DNA from: Mollicutes bacterium
GTDB lineage: Bacteria; Bacillota_I; Bacilli_A; RF39; UBA660
Length of the DNA stretch: 23,305 nucleotides
Assembly: GCA_004552445.1 (NCBI GenBank)
Contig: SFOJ01000012.1
Location: forward strand, 1-23,305
Direction of reading: 5' to 3'
Both the position numbers and the translations under genes were made by a program. Shown here piece after piece: positions 8,685-15,564 of this stretch. Within the stretch, counting starts at the first letter, position 1, and every line of letters starts with the position of its first letter. The notes beneath the pieces are model-generated. The model saw only the letters and a list, made by a program, of their open reading frames with translations, ran no database searches and had not been told where the DNA came from.

Positions 8685-8712
8685 ATAAAAAATTAGGTGT
8701 AAAACCTAATTT
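8685..8712 (-). terminator. Terminator or partial attenuator between rplS and lepB
   Basis: Stem AAATTAGGT/ACCTAATTT (9 bp, loop GTAAA) is followed by six T on the minus strand. It overlaps the rplS stop codon, and the lepB ribosome site begins only about 9 bases after the T run. It may limit readthrough from the strong rplS promoter into lepB. Confidence 0.8.
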
Positions 8713-9044
8713 CTTTCTTTAATTCTAAAGCTTCCTGTTAATCCTTTTAAGAAGTTAAGTTTAGCTCTTCTTACTTTTCCTTTTTTAACAACTGTAATCT
8801 TATCGATTAGTGGGCTATTAACTGGAAAAATTCTATTAACTCCAACGCTTCCACTTTTCTTTCTAACTGTAAATGTTTCAGATACACTTCCACCTTTACG
8901 AGCAGTTACGATTCCTTCGAATGCTTGAATTCTTTCTCTTTTACCTTCTTTGATCTTAACATCAACTCTTACTGTATCTCCAACTTGGAAATCAGGAACA
9001 TTTGGGTTGATTTGTTTCTTATTGATCTTGTCAATTAGGTTCAT
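8706..9044 (-). CDS. rplS: 50S ribosomal protein L19
   Basis: This 112-residue protein has the standard length of bL19 and its hallmark sequences: VGDTVRV near 22-28, the IQAFEGIV core and VNRIFPVNSP, followed by the basic C-terminal half. It sits at the 30S-50S interface. The start ATG is preceded by a near-perfect AAGGAGG site. A sigma-A promoter and a leader hairpin lie directly upstream. The usual Bacillota partners rimM and trmD are not adjacent; ftsW is upstream instead, so rplS is its own transcription unit here. Confidence 0.98.
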   Translation of the reverse strand: MNLIDKINKKQINPNVPDFQVGDTVRVDVKIKEGKRERIQAFEGIVTARKGGSVSETFTVRKKSGSVGVNRIFPVNSPLIDKITVVKKGKVRRAKLNFLKGLTGSFRIKERN

Positions 9045-9063
9045 ACTATATTTCCTCCTTTGT

Positions 9064-9100
9064 GCTTTATTTAATCATACATAAATGCATCGGATTAAGC
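9064..9100 (-). promoter_or_regulatory. rplS leader hairpin, candidate L19 autoregulatory element
   Basis: Between the rplS promoter and its ribosome site the minus strand reads GCTTAATC, then CG, then ATGCA-TTTA-TGTAT, then GATTAA, ATA and AAGC. This gives a two-part stem with an internal bulge. It starts at about the predicted transcription start and ends a few bases before AAGGAGG. An L19 leader (Rfam L19_leader) is known in low-GC Gram-positives. I identify this one by position and folding only, not by a covariance match. Confidence 0.6.
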
Positions 9101-9106
9101 GATATA

Positions 9107-9135
9107 ATAATAACACAATTTATACACATTGTCTA
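9107..9135 (-). promoter_or_regulatory. Sigma-A promoter of rplS
   Basis: TAGACA and TATTAT (minus strand) are separated by exactly 17 bases. Transcription would begin near 9100, at the base of the leader hairpin. Confidence 0.75.
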
Positions 9136-9260
9136 GTTTTTTGGCTATTTTTCAATTAATTTTTCTATAAAATTATTTTTTTAATTAGATTTAAGCTATT
9201 ATTAGTTAAAATATATAATTTTTTTGTTTATTCTTTTATTTTTTATGACAATTTTTTAAT

Positions 9261-9289
9261 AAAAATAGAATTTCTTAAAAATTCTATTT
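9261..9289 (-). terminator. Intrinsic terminator of ftsW
   Basis: An 11-bp perfect stem (AAATAGAATTT/AAATTCTATTT, loop CTTAA) is followed by T-rich sequence on the minus strand. It contains the ftsW TAG stop. The stem is all AT except one pair, so it is weaker than the others. Confidence 0.75.
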
Positions 9290-10522
9290 GTTAACTATTT
9301 TATTAATTTCTCTATTTTTTTTCTCTATTTGATTTTCTATATAAATTCTTTGTATAACAGTGAATGCTCCGATTATTGCTAAACATGAACTACCACCATA
9401 ACTTAAGAAAGGTAATGGCACTCCAGTTAATGGTATTATTCCAAGAACTCCACCTAGATTTACAAATATATGCAACATAAAATAAATACCAATTCCGTAA
9501 CATATTATTGATTTAGATAAATCATAAGTATTTGTAGCAACTTTAAATATTAAGTATGTAAGAAACATATATAATAATATAATTATTACTCCTGTTATTA
9601 CTCCAAATTCTTCAACTATTATCGGGAATATAAAATCTGTATGACTTTCAGGCAAATATAAGTATTTTTGAACTGATTTACCTGCACCAACACCAAATAG
9701 TCCACCATTATCTATTGCTATATAACCATTACAAACTTGATAACCCGTTTGTTCTTCATATCTATCACATGGATTAGTATAAATAAGTCTACTGAGTCTT
9801 TGACTTTGATTTAACAATTCTTCTGGTATTATTTTGTATCCAAATTTTAACAATGCTACACTTCCAAATAAACCTATTACTGCAATATATTTTAGTGAAG
9901 TCATTGCTTTTTTTAATATAATGTCAGATTTATTTTCTGAATTAATTATATCTTTTCTTATAGGTGTACTTACTATAATTAACGCAAATAATGCAAGCAT
10001 AATAGCCGCACTTCCAAGGTCACCACCTGCTACTACCAATATTACTGAGAATAAGCACATTGACAATGGAAATATAATTAACCATTTTGGTTTGCCACAA
10101 TTACTCCACTTTCCTAAAAACGATCCAACATAAATTGTAAGAAACAATTTTAAAAATTCTGCTGGTTGTAGCTGAATGCCAGCAATATTAATAGTTAATG
10201 TACTAATTCCTCCAGTGATAACATTACTAAATACTTTTATACTAGTTATTCCCAAAATAACTAATGATGCAATACCTGATAGTGGTTCATATGCTTTAGT
10301 ATCTACCGTTTTTAATATTATTATTGCAATTATAAAACTTGCAATTACAAAAATTAGTTGTCTTGAAAAAAAGAAATATGGAGATGATTTACCATATGTT
10401 AAGGTAGCTGAAATAGATGATGCATCTAATATAAAAAATGCACCACCAAAAGCAAAGATTATAGTAAGGACTAAAATCCACTTGTTTAAATTTCTTAATA
10501 CTTTTACTTTCCTCTTCTTCAT
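9284..10522 (-). CDS. ftsW: FtsW/SpoVE-type SEDS peptidoglycan glycosyltransferase
   Basis: This 412-residue protein has about ten membrane helices. SEDS proteins polymerise lipid II into glycan strands together with a class B PBP at the septum (FtsW), the side wall (RodA) or the spore cortex (SpoVE). Recognisable family segments are GLFGVGAGKS, the loop PESHTDFIFPIIVEEFG, and PLPFLSYGGSS near the C-terminus. The first ~15 residues are basic. The HTDFIFPIIVEEFG loop favours the FtsW/SpoVE side over RodA, but the subfamily is not certain, and no PBP gene is adjacent. The ribosome site is poor (TTAGAAT before ATG), while the promoter upstream is strong. It shares its upstream region with the divergent YjcZ-like gene. 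Confidence 0.92.
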   Translation of the reverse strand: MKKRKVKVLRNLNKWILVLTIIFAFGGAFFILDASSISATLTYGKSSPYFFFSRQLIFVIASFIIAIIILKTVDTKAYEPLSGIASLVILGITSIKVFSNVITGGISTLTINIAGIQLQPAEFLKLFLTIYVGSFLGKWSNCGKPKWLIIFPLSMCLFSVILVVAGGDLGSAAIMLALFALIIVSTPIRKDIINSENKSDIILKKAMTSLKYIAVIGLFGSVALLKFGYKIIPEELLNQSQRLSRLIYTNPCDRYEEQTGYQVCNGYIAIDNGGLFGVGAGKSVQKYLYLPESHTDFIFPIIVEEFGVITGVIIILLYMFLTYLIFKVATNTYDLSKSIICYGIGIYFMLHIFVNLGGVLGIIPLTGVPLPFLSYGGSSCLAIIGAFTVIQRIYIENQIEKKNREINKIVNK

Positions 10523-10537
10523 ATTCTAATCATATTT

Positions 10538-10566
10538 ATTATACAAAAAAATAATATAATTGTAAA
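10538..10566 (-). promoter_or_regulatory. Sigma-A promoter of ftsW
   Basis: TTTACA and TATAAT (minus strand) are separated by exactly 17 bases, with the -10 box about 15 bases before the ATG. The leader is therefore almost absent, which agrees with the weak ribosome site. Confidence 0.8.
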
Positions 10567-10586
10567 TTATATAAACTTTTAGTTGT

Positions 10587-10614
10587 GTCAATAAAAAATA
10601 TAAACCATAAAATA
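10587..10614 (+). promoter_or_regulatory. Candidate promoter of the YjcZ-like gene, sporulation-sigma-like -10
   Basis: CATAAAATA at 10606-10614 fits the CATA-N3-TA -10 pattern of sigma-E/sigma-K. GTCAATA upstream (10587-10593) is a loose match to the sigma-E -35. The same place can also be read as a poor sigma-A promoter (TTGTGT at 10583, 17 bases, CATAAA). AT-richness makes either reading uncertain. Confidence 0.35.
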
Positions 10615-10639
10615 ATATAGATAAGTTAGGAGGTAATAT

Positions 10640-10843
10640 ATGTATTATTATGGATATAATGGCGGATATGCCGGTGGTAATGCAATGAACTATGGTGCAT
10701 ATCCTGGTTATTATAATGGTGGTTATGGTTATGGCTATGGAGCAGCAATTATATTAGTATTATTTATCTTATTAGTTATTATTTTTGGTGTAGGCTTTAT
10801 AAATAATGGTTGCTCAAATAATTGTAACAGTTGTCAGAACTAA
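10640..10843 (+). CDS. YjcZ-like tiny Gly/Tyr-rich membrane protein
   Basis: This 67-residue protein has an N-terminal half made almost only of Tyr, Gly, Asn and Ala (1-33), one helix (about 35-54, ending in VIIFGVGF), and a tail with three closely spaced cysteines (NGCSNNCNSC). The run GYGYGAAIILVLFILLVIIFG matches, from memory, the tiny-TM family YjcZ/YrzQ of Bacilli, members of which are made in sporulation or bound to the spore. The three tail cysteines are unusual for that family as I recall it and could be cross-linked. A strong AGGAGG ribosome site lies 6 bases before the ATG. The gene is divergent from ftsW and ends in a bidirectional terminator. Its role is unknown. Confidence 0.8.
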   Translation: MYYYGYNGGYAGGNAMNYGAYPGYYNGGYGYGYGAAIILVLFILLVIIFGVGFINNGCSNNCNSCQN

Positions 10844-10875
10844 AATTAAAAGGAAGATTAATCTTCCTTTTAATT
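10844..10875. terminator. Bidirectional terminator between convergent genes
   Basis: A perfect 32-base palindrome (AATTAAAAGGAAGATT and its complement) begins directly after the YjcZ-like stop and contains the stop codon of the minus-strand gene ending at 10870. T-rich tails occur on both sides of the GGAAGA/TCTTCC core, so it can serve both transcripts. Confidence 0.85.
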
Positions 10876-11796
10876 GATATTTAAATTATATTCTTTAGCT
10901 AATTTTTCTAGATTTTTATCTGTTTTACCTAGTAAAACTTTTTCGTTTTTTAATTTTATTTTGTCTAATAATTTAATATTTGATTCTATGTTAACTACCA
11001 TTTTCTCTAAATCTTTTGTATATATTACAATTATATCACGATTTGGATTTTTAATATTATTCTTATATGCAAATAGAATATTCTCGTATTTAATTAAACT
11101 TGTACCCATACTATAATTTAGTATATAATTTTCAGTTATATATGTTTTATGACTCTTTATTGCTGAACTTAATTCTTTATTTATTTTAGAAATTTCTGTT
11201 TTACTTAACTTTTTTAATAGATTATAATTTTTATTATTATTTTTTATAAAAACTATAGATAAGGAAATTCCTAATGATACAAGTATCATTGATACGATTA
11301 TTGTGGTATTATTTATATTTTCTATTTTATCACTAACTTCTTTTTGTTCTAAATAATATTTACCCATCTTTTTTTCATATTCATCTTTAGATATTGTTTT
11401 TCCATCTGATATTTTATTGTATGTTGTTACAAAATAATTTTTAGCATCATTATTTACTTTTTTTATTTCACCATATATCGTGGCATTCTTATTATTTTTT
11501 AGTTTCTCTCTAATGTTCTTAGCTTCGTTTAATGATAATCTTGCCATATAAACTTGCTTTTCTGTAAGTATCATATAATAATTTTCATTCAAATATATTA
11601 TATTTTCTACATCAGATATTTTTGCTTTAGTTTTTTCGCTATTGGATATAAAAGCTTTGTCTATATATTCAATATCTGTATCTACTAGTTTTTTTGTATA
11701 AACTTGTGAAAGTATGCAAATTAAGATAGTTAATAAAATAATAGAAGTTGATATATATAATAAAGTAGTATTTTTCTTAAATATTTTTTCTAACAT
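10870..11796 (-). CDS. Unknown membrane protein with two helices
   Basis: I do not recognise this 308-residue protein with confidence. It has an N-terminal helix (about 11-32), a hydrophilic domain of about 130 residues (33-163) that should be outside, a second helix (164-184), and a cytoplasmic C-terminal domain (185-308). The C-terminal part alternates Lys/Asn-rich helix and beta segments. Its run TENYILNYSMGTSLIKYENI resembles the PH-like fold of small Firmicutes membrane proteins in which a strand reads 'y-i-I-Y-x-x-I'. That is only a shape match. The start follows AGGATGTGAT, one mismatch from a full GGAGGTGAT site. A TATAAT at 11816-11821 (minus strand) could be its -10 box, though no -35 fits. 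Confidence 0.7.
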   Translation of the reverse strand: MLEKIFKKNTTLLYISTSIILLTILICILSQVYTKKLVDTDIEYIDKAFISNSEKTKAKISDVENIIYLNENYYMILTEKQVYMARLSLNEAKNIREKLKNNKNATIYGEIKKVNNDAKNYFVTTYNKISDGKTISKDEYEKKMGKYYLEQKEVSDKIENINNTTIIVSMILVSLGISLSIVFIKNNNKNYNLLKKLSKTEISKINKELSSAIKSHKTYITENYILNYSMGTSLIKYENILFAYKNNIKNPNRDIIVIYTKDLEKMVVNIESNIKLLDKIKLKNEKVLLGKTDKNLEKLAKEYNLNIN

Positions 11797-11836
11797 ATTA
11801 TCACATCCTAAGTATATTATAATATATTTACTTAAT

Positions 11837-11863
11837 AAAAAAAAGAAGTTATTTACTTCTTTT
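11837..11863 (-). terminator. Intrinsic terminator of the tmk-thyA-dfrA operon
   Basis: Stem AAAAGAAGT/ACTTCTTTT (9 bp, loop TATTT) contains the dfrA stop and runs into eight T on the minus strand. Confidence 0.88.
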
Positions 11864-12331
11864 ATAGAGAACGTGTTTATATGTTATTCCGTTATCTTCA
11901 TTTTCTTTTATAATTGTTCTATTCCAATTAGATTTATTGAATTCTGGAAAGTAGGCATCTGCTTCTTTACATTCACTATCTATTTCAGTTATATACATTT
12001 TATCTACTATATCTATAAATTCTTTATATACACTTGCTCCACCTATTACAAATATTTCTTCTTCTCTATCTTTTAATGATTCTAAAAGATTTTTTAATGT
12101 TTTATAGTGTTCAATAGGTTCTTCAATTTTTTCTTTGCTTGATAAGACTATATGATGTCTATTTGGAAGAAGTTTTGGAAGTGATTCTAATGTTTTTCTT
12201 CCCATTATTATTGTATGTCCAGTTGTAATTTCTTTAAAGAATTTTAAATCGTTTGGTAAATGCCAAATTAATTCATTATTTTTTCCTAATTCGTTATTTT
12301 TTCCAATTGCAGCTATAATTGTATAACTCAT
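11849..12331 (-). CDS. dfrA: Dihydrofolate reductase
   Basis: This 160-residue enzyme reduces dihydrofolate to tetrahydrofolate with NADPH. The family signature is clear: IAAIG near the start, WHLPNDLKFFK with the catalytic acid at Asp28, GHTIIMGRKTLESLP for NADPH binding, and GGASVYKEFI near residue 100. It begins 7 bases after the thyA stop. That is the logical partner, since ThyA is the reaction that oxidises the folate cofactor to dihydrofolate. The length is normal for chromosomal enzymes. Nothing in the sequence marks it as an acquired trimethoprim-resistance type. Confidence 0.96.
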   Translation of the reverse strand: MSYTIIAAIGKNNELGKNNELIWHLPNDLKFFKEITTGHTIIMGRKTLESLPKLLPNRHHIVLSSKEKIEEPIEHYKTLKNLLESLKDREEEIFVIGGASVYKEFIDIVDKMYITEIDSECKEADAYFPEFNKSNWNRTIIKENEDNGITYKHVLYKRSK

Positions 12332-12338
12332 AATTCAC

Positions 12339-13241
12339 CTACTGAGCTATTGGAAAAGATATTTTACCATGATGCTTATAATCTATAATTTTTATATCTT
12401 TTAAATCACTACTATTATCAAAATCATAAAAATCTTTCACTTCAGGATTTAACCATAATTTTGGTGCAGGTAAATCTTCTAATTCTTTTCCTCTTCTTAT
12501 TTGTTCTTTAATTCCGTCAATTTGATTTATGTAAATATGCGCATCTTTTATACTCCAGTAAAGTTTACCTGGTTTAAGTCCCGTTACATGAGCAAGCATA
12601 TAAAGCAATACTGAATATTGTGTTACGTTAAATGGTAAACCTAGTGGAACATCGCAGCTCCTTTGATGAACATATGCGTTTAAGTGTCCATCTGTAACAT
12701 CCCATTCTGATGACCAAACACATGATGGCAAAACAGCTGTATCTAGGTGTTTATTTTGCCATAAATTAATAATCATTCTTCTATCTGTTGGATTAGTTTT
12801 AATAGTATTAATAAGTTTATTTATCTGGTCATATTCCCTTACTATCCAACCATATGCTGTTCCGATTGTATGAGCCCAATCTTTTCCAAAATCTTTTACT
12901 ATTTCTTTTTTAACAAGTTTTCCATTATCATCAGGTACCATTTGTGTTGCTTTCCATAATCCATTTTCATCTATTTCCCACTCATCCCAGATATGTACAT
13001 TTCTTTCTTGAAGCCATCTAACGTCATTACTTTGTACTTGGAAAATCCACAACATTTCTAAAATTGCTTGTCTATAAAATAATTGTTTAGTTGTAAGAAA
13101 TGGAAATTCTTTTTCAAGATCAAACTCAAAACTATATGCTGGTATTTTGATAGTATTTATTCCAGTCCTATTTTCTACTTCTTTTCCTTCCTTTAATATT
13201 TTTTTACATAGTTTAAGATATTCTTTATCCCAACGTCCCAT
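12339..13241 (-). CDS. thyA: Thymidylate synthase (ThyA type)
   Basis: This 300-residue enzyme methylates dUMP to dTMP with methylene-tetrahydrofolate. Visible signatures are RTG near 25-27, the phosphate-binding DRRMIINLW (153-161), the catalytic cysteine Cys174 in LPSCVW, QRSCDVPLG (193-201), PFN with Asn205, and DAHIY near 230. The usual PPCH around the catalytic Cys is PSCV here: the His after the Cys is replaced by Val, and the next residues (WSSEWDV) differ from the common QFYV. I take this as a known divergent branch of ThyA rather than a dead enzyme, because all other key residues are kept. It lies between tmk (19 bases upstream) and dfrA (7 bases downstream) in one operon. Confidence 0.95.
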   Translation of the reverse strand: MGRWDKEYLKLCKKILKEGKEVENRTGINTIKIPAYSFEFDLEKEFPFLTTKQLFYRQAILEMLWIFQVQSNDVRWLQERNVHIWDEWEIDENGLWKATQMVPDDNGKLVKKEIVKDFGKDWAHTIGTAYGWIVREYDQINKLINTIKTNPTDRRMIINLWQNKHLDTAVLPSCVWSSEWDVTDGHLNAYVHQRSCDVPLGLPFNVTQYSVLLYMLAHVTGLKPGKLYWSIKDAHIYINQIDGIKEQIRRGKELEDLPAPKLWLNPEVKDFYDFDNSSDLKDIKIIDYKHHGKISFPIAQ

Positions 13242-13260
13242 ATTTACCTCACTTCCTATA

Positions 13261-13995
13261 TTAAAATCTTGTCATTCTTTTTATTTTATCTGGTTCTTCT
13301 TCAAGTTTACTATTAAGAGTGGCAATGATTTCTTCACTAATTTCATCAATTGACTTAATGTCTTCTAACTTTTCAAACTTATTTGTTTTTAAACAATCTA
13401 TATGTGTCCATCCATAACGAGTGCTTATATCTAAATAGGTTTGTTCTGCTTTTCTTAAATGTTCTTCACTATTTTCATTTCCATCTCCAGCAACCCTTCC
13501 TTTTCTAAGTTCTTTAGCAGCTCCAAATGGCATATATAAGAATACTACAATGTCTGGCCTTGGTAACTCACATAAATCAAACTCTAATTTTTCTATAAAT
13601 CTTAATATTTTATCTTCTTCTTTTTTTGTTTTTGCTTTTCCTGCTTGATGACCCATGTTTGATGTAGTGTATCTATCTAATATAATGATATCATTTTTAT
13701 ATATTTCTTCTTCTATAAATTTCAAAAAATTATAACGTCTATCAGCAGCATAGTATAAACTACTTACTAGTGGATCAACACTAGCCGATGTCTCAGGAAA
13801 TACTGATTCTCCAAGTTCTGGTTTTCCTAAATAAGAAGCTCCTACTATTTTACCTGTTGGTGTATCATATTGAGGAAAAGAATATTTTTTTACTTTTAAT
13901 CCTTTAGAAATATAATATTCTTCTATTTTTTTACTTTGTGTTTCTTTCCCTGATCCATCAGTTCCTTCAATCACAATTATTTTTGCTCTTTTCAT
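13261..13995 (-). CDS. tmk: Thymidylate kinase (dTMP kinase)
   Basis: This P-loop kinase phosphorylates dTMP to dTDP. I place the start at the ATG at 13995 (244 residues), because a GGAGG site lies just before it. The ATG 24 bases further upstream has no such site and falls in a hairpin. P-loop GTDGSGKE (11-18) has Glu where Ser/Thr is usual, with Thr19 next; this GK-x-T variant is seen in other Bacillota dTMP kinases, as I recall. The DRY motif is at 107-109 and AADRR at 83-87. The LID region is LRKGRVAGDGNE. It heads the operon tmk-thyA-dfrA, so the product of ThyA is the substrate of this enzyme. Confidence 0.93.
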   Translation of the reverse strand: MKRAKIIVIEGTDGSGKETQSKKIEEYYISKGLKVKKYSFPQYDTPTGKIVGASYLGKPELGESVFPETSASVDPLVSSLYYAADRRYNFLKFIEEEIYKNDIIILDRYTTSNMGHQAGKAKTKKEEDKILRFIEKLEFDLCELPRPDIVVFLYMPFGAAKELRKGRVAGDGNENSEEHLRKAEQTYLDISTRYGWTHIDCLKTNKFEKLEDIKSIDEISEEIIATLNSKLEEEPDKIKRMTRF

Positions 13996-14007
13996 ATTTC
14001 CTCCAAT

Positions 14008-14036
14008 AAAAAATAACATAGTAATATTCTATGTTA
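14008..14036 (-). promoter_or_regulatory. Terminator-like hairpin in the tmk leader
   Basis: Stem TAACATAG/CTATGTTA (8 bp, loop of 7) is followed by six T on the minus strand and then, within 3 bases, by the tmk ribosome site TTGGAGGAAAT. It could be the terminator of the 14140-14523 gene, or an attenuator of the tmk operon if transcription starts near 14075. Confidence 0.65.
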
Positions 14037-14081
14037 AAAATGTATTAATTTATCATTAACACTAATATTACCTCTATATTT

Positions 14082-14090
14082 AATATAACA
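14082..14090 (-). promoter_or_regulatory. Possible extended -10 promoter of the tmk operon
   Basis: TGTTATATT on the minus strand fits the extended -10 form TG-N-TATATT. There is no good -35 box. Transcription from here would include the hairpin at 14008-14036 in an ~80-base leader. Confidence 0.4.
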
Positions 14091-14139
14091 TATAAAATTT
14101 TATTTTTAAATATAAATAAGTAATAAGTGTAAATACTTT

Positions 14140-14523
14140 TTATTGTTTTAATTTTCTATAAAAACCATCATCATCGTTATTGAATGCATTAAGAACACTT
14201 TCTAAATATTCTTTAAATGCTACTGCAAGTTCTCCAATCATATTTGATATTTTTAAATCTACACCATCAAATATTCCTTTTATTTTATCATCAATAATGT
14301 CATTATTGGCTTTTATAAATGATTCTAAACTATATCTAGCATCATACTTTCCGTTTTTTAATTTTTTTACAAATATAATTTTATTAAAGCAATCTATGGT
14401 AGTATCATTTAAATTAGTTCTAACAAAATTATTGAATATATTAATAAAATTATCGTTAAGTTCAAATTTTCCAAAAAACGTACTTAAGTCTAAAAAGAAA
14501 ATTCTCAAATATTTATCTCTCAT
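14140..14523 (-). CDS. Unknown small soluble protein
   Basis: I do not recognise this 127-residue protein. It has no signal peptide or membrane helix and looks mainly alpha-helical, with a Phe-rich first third (LRIFFLDLSTFFGKF) and an acidic DDDG near the end. The start at 14523 is chosen because AGAGGT lies 7 bases upstream. The in-frame ATG at 14571 has no ribosome site and lies inside the promoter. It is transcribed alone, divergent from rnhC, from a good promoter. A link to RNase HIII is not implied beyond sharing the promoter region. Confidence 0.7.
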   Translation of the reverse strand: MRDKYLRIFFLDLSTFFGKFELNDNFINIFNNFVRTNLNDTTIDCFNKIIFVKKLKNGKYDARYSLESFIKANNDIIDDKIKGIFDGVDLKISNMIGELAVAFKEYLESVLNAFNNDDDGFYRKLKQ

Positions 14524-14542
14524 GGTTACCTCTTGATTTTTT

Positions 14543-14571
14543 ATTATATATTTTTTATTTAAAGATTTCAA
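14543..14571 (-). promoter_or_regulatory. Sigma-A promoter of the 14140-14523 gene
   Basis: TTGAAA and TATAAT (minus strand) are separated by exactly 17 bases. The -35 hexamer (14566-14571) is the complement of the rnhC -35 hexamer. Confidence 0.75.
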
Positions 14572-14594
14572 GAATTATTAAAATATGTTAAAAT
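14566..14594 (+). promoter_or_regulatory. Promoter of rnhC
   Basis: TTTCAA, 17 bases, then TAAAAT, with TG one base before the -10 (extended form TG-T-TAAAAT). It shares its -35 hexamer with the divergent promoter on the other strand. Confidence 0.55.
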
Positions 14595-14612
14595 ATTCTT
14601 GGATGTGATTAT

Positions 14613-15551
14613 ATGGCAGAACAAAAAACTATTGTATTTAAAGTAAGTGATAATATCAAAGAAAAGATGATTGATTATTATGAATTATTACAAAGGGATA
14701 AGAAACCTCCATATTCAGTTTTTCAAGCTGAAGAAGGTGGAACTATTATAACTTTATATGAAAGTGGTAAAGTTATGTTTCAAGGTATTAGTGCTGATAT
14801 TGACGCTAATATGTGGAAAGATCTAGAAAGACATTTTAATGATAGAGATATAGATAGTGAAATTAAAAATAAAGAAAATAAAGAAGATGATAAAACATAC
14901 TATTACTATGATGCCATTGGTAGTGATGAAGTTGGTACTGGGGACTATTTTGGTCCTATTATAGTAACTGCTACGTTAGTTGATAAATCTACTAGAAAAT
15001 TACTTGAAGATTTAAAGATAATGGATTCAAAAAAAATGACTGATGAAAAGATACGTAGATGTGCTCCTATATTAATGGATAAAATACCTTATGTTACGTT
15101 TACATTATCAAATACAAAATATAATGAACTAGCTAATAAAGGATTCAATATGAATAAAATTAAAGCAATTCTTCATAATAGAGTCTTATATGAATTATCT
15201 AATAAAGGTATTCCTTATCATAAAATCATAGTTGATCAATTTACTACTCCTAGAAGTTATTTTAGTTATTTAAAACAAGAGAATATTACAGATAAAGTTA
15301 CTAAAATAACATTTTTAACTAAAGGAGAAAGCAAACATTTAAGTGTAGCTGCTGCTAGTGTTATAAGTAGATATTTATTTTTAACTGAAATGGATAAATT
15401 ATCTGAAAAGTATGGTGTTACCATATTAAAGGGTGCAAGTGATAAAGTTGATGAACTTGGTAAAAAAATTGTTTCCAAATATGGAAAACTTGAACTAGAA
15501 AAAATAGCTAAACTTAATTTTAAAAATACAGAAAAGATTCTAAATAATTAG
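14613..15551 (+). CDS. rnhC: Ribonuclease HIII
   Basis: This 312-residue enzyme cuts the RNA strand of RNA-DNA hybrids. The first ~85 residues form the N-terminal substrate-binding domain typical of HIII rather than HII; a charged linker follows (82-95), then the catalytic domain. The signature GSDEVGTGDYFGP (103-115) supplies Asp105 and Glu106. DSKKMT follows at 138-143, another catalytic Asp is in IIVDQF near 208, and SVAAASVISR is near 245-255. The ribosome site GGATGTGAT is one mismatch from ideal. It is one of only two plus-strand genes in the window. Its stop lies inside a hairpin shared with the convergent endolysin gene, and the two coding regions overlap by 12 bases. Confidence 0.95.
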   Translation: MAEQKTIVFKVSDNIKEKMIDYYELLQRDKKPPYSVFQAEEGGTIITLYESGKVMFQGISADIDANMWKDLERHFNDRDIDSEIKNKENKEDDKTYYYYDAIGSDEVGTGDYFGPIIVTATLVDKSTRKLLEDLKIMDSKKMTDEKIRRCAPILMDKIPYVTFTLSNTKYNELANKGFNMNKIKAILHNRVLYELSNKGIPYHKIIVDQFTTPRSYFSYLKQENITDKVTKITFLTKGESKHLSVAAASVISRYLFLTEMDKLSEKYGVTILKGASDKVDELGKKIVSKYGKLELEKIAKLNFKNTEKILNN

Positions 15552-15564
15552 AATCTTTTCGTTT
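15531..15564. terminator. Bidirectional terminator between rnhC and the M23 gene
   Basis: A perfect 13-bp stem (GAAAAGATTCTAA/TTAGAATCTTTTC, loop ATAA) contains the TAG stops of both convergent genes. T-rich stretches follow on both strands. Confidence 0.88.

Noticed and set aside
10176..10529. 117-residue plus-strand open frame opposite ftsW
   Set aside because: It is the complement of a clear SEDS protein, has no ribosome site and resembles no protein; a shadow.
11714..12076. 120-residue plus-strand open frame across dfrA and the upstream membrane gene
   Set aside because: It runs antisense through two well-supported genes and a terminator, and is composed of Phe/Tyr/Ile as expected from reverse-read AT-rich code.
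12269..12304. 18-bp tandem repeat within dfrA (KNNELG twice)
   Set aside because: The spacing from the start to the conserved Trp equals that in E. coli FolA, so the repeat is chance similarity of conserved positions and not an expansion.
14524..14571. Longer start (ATG 14571) for the small gene divergent from rnhC
   Set aside because: No ribosome site precedes it, and it lies inside the -35/-10 region; AGAGGT before 14523 fits better.
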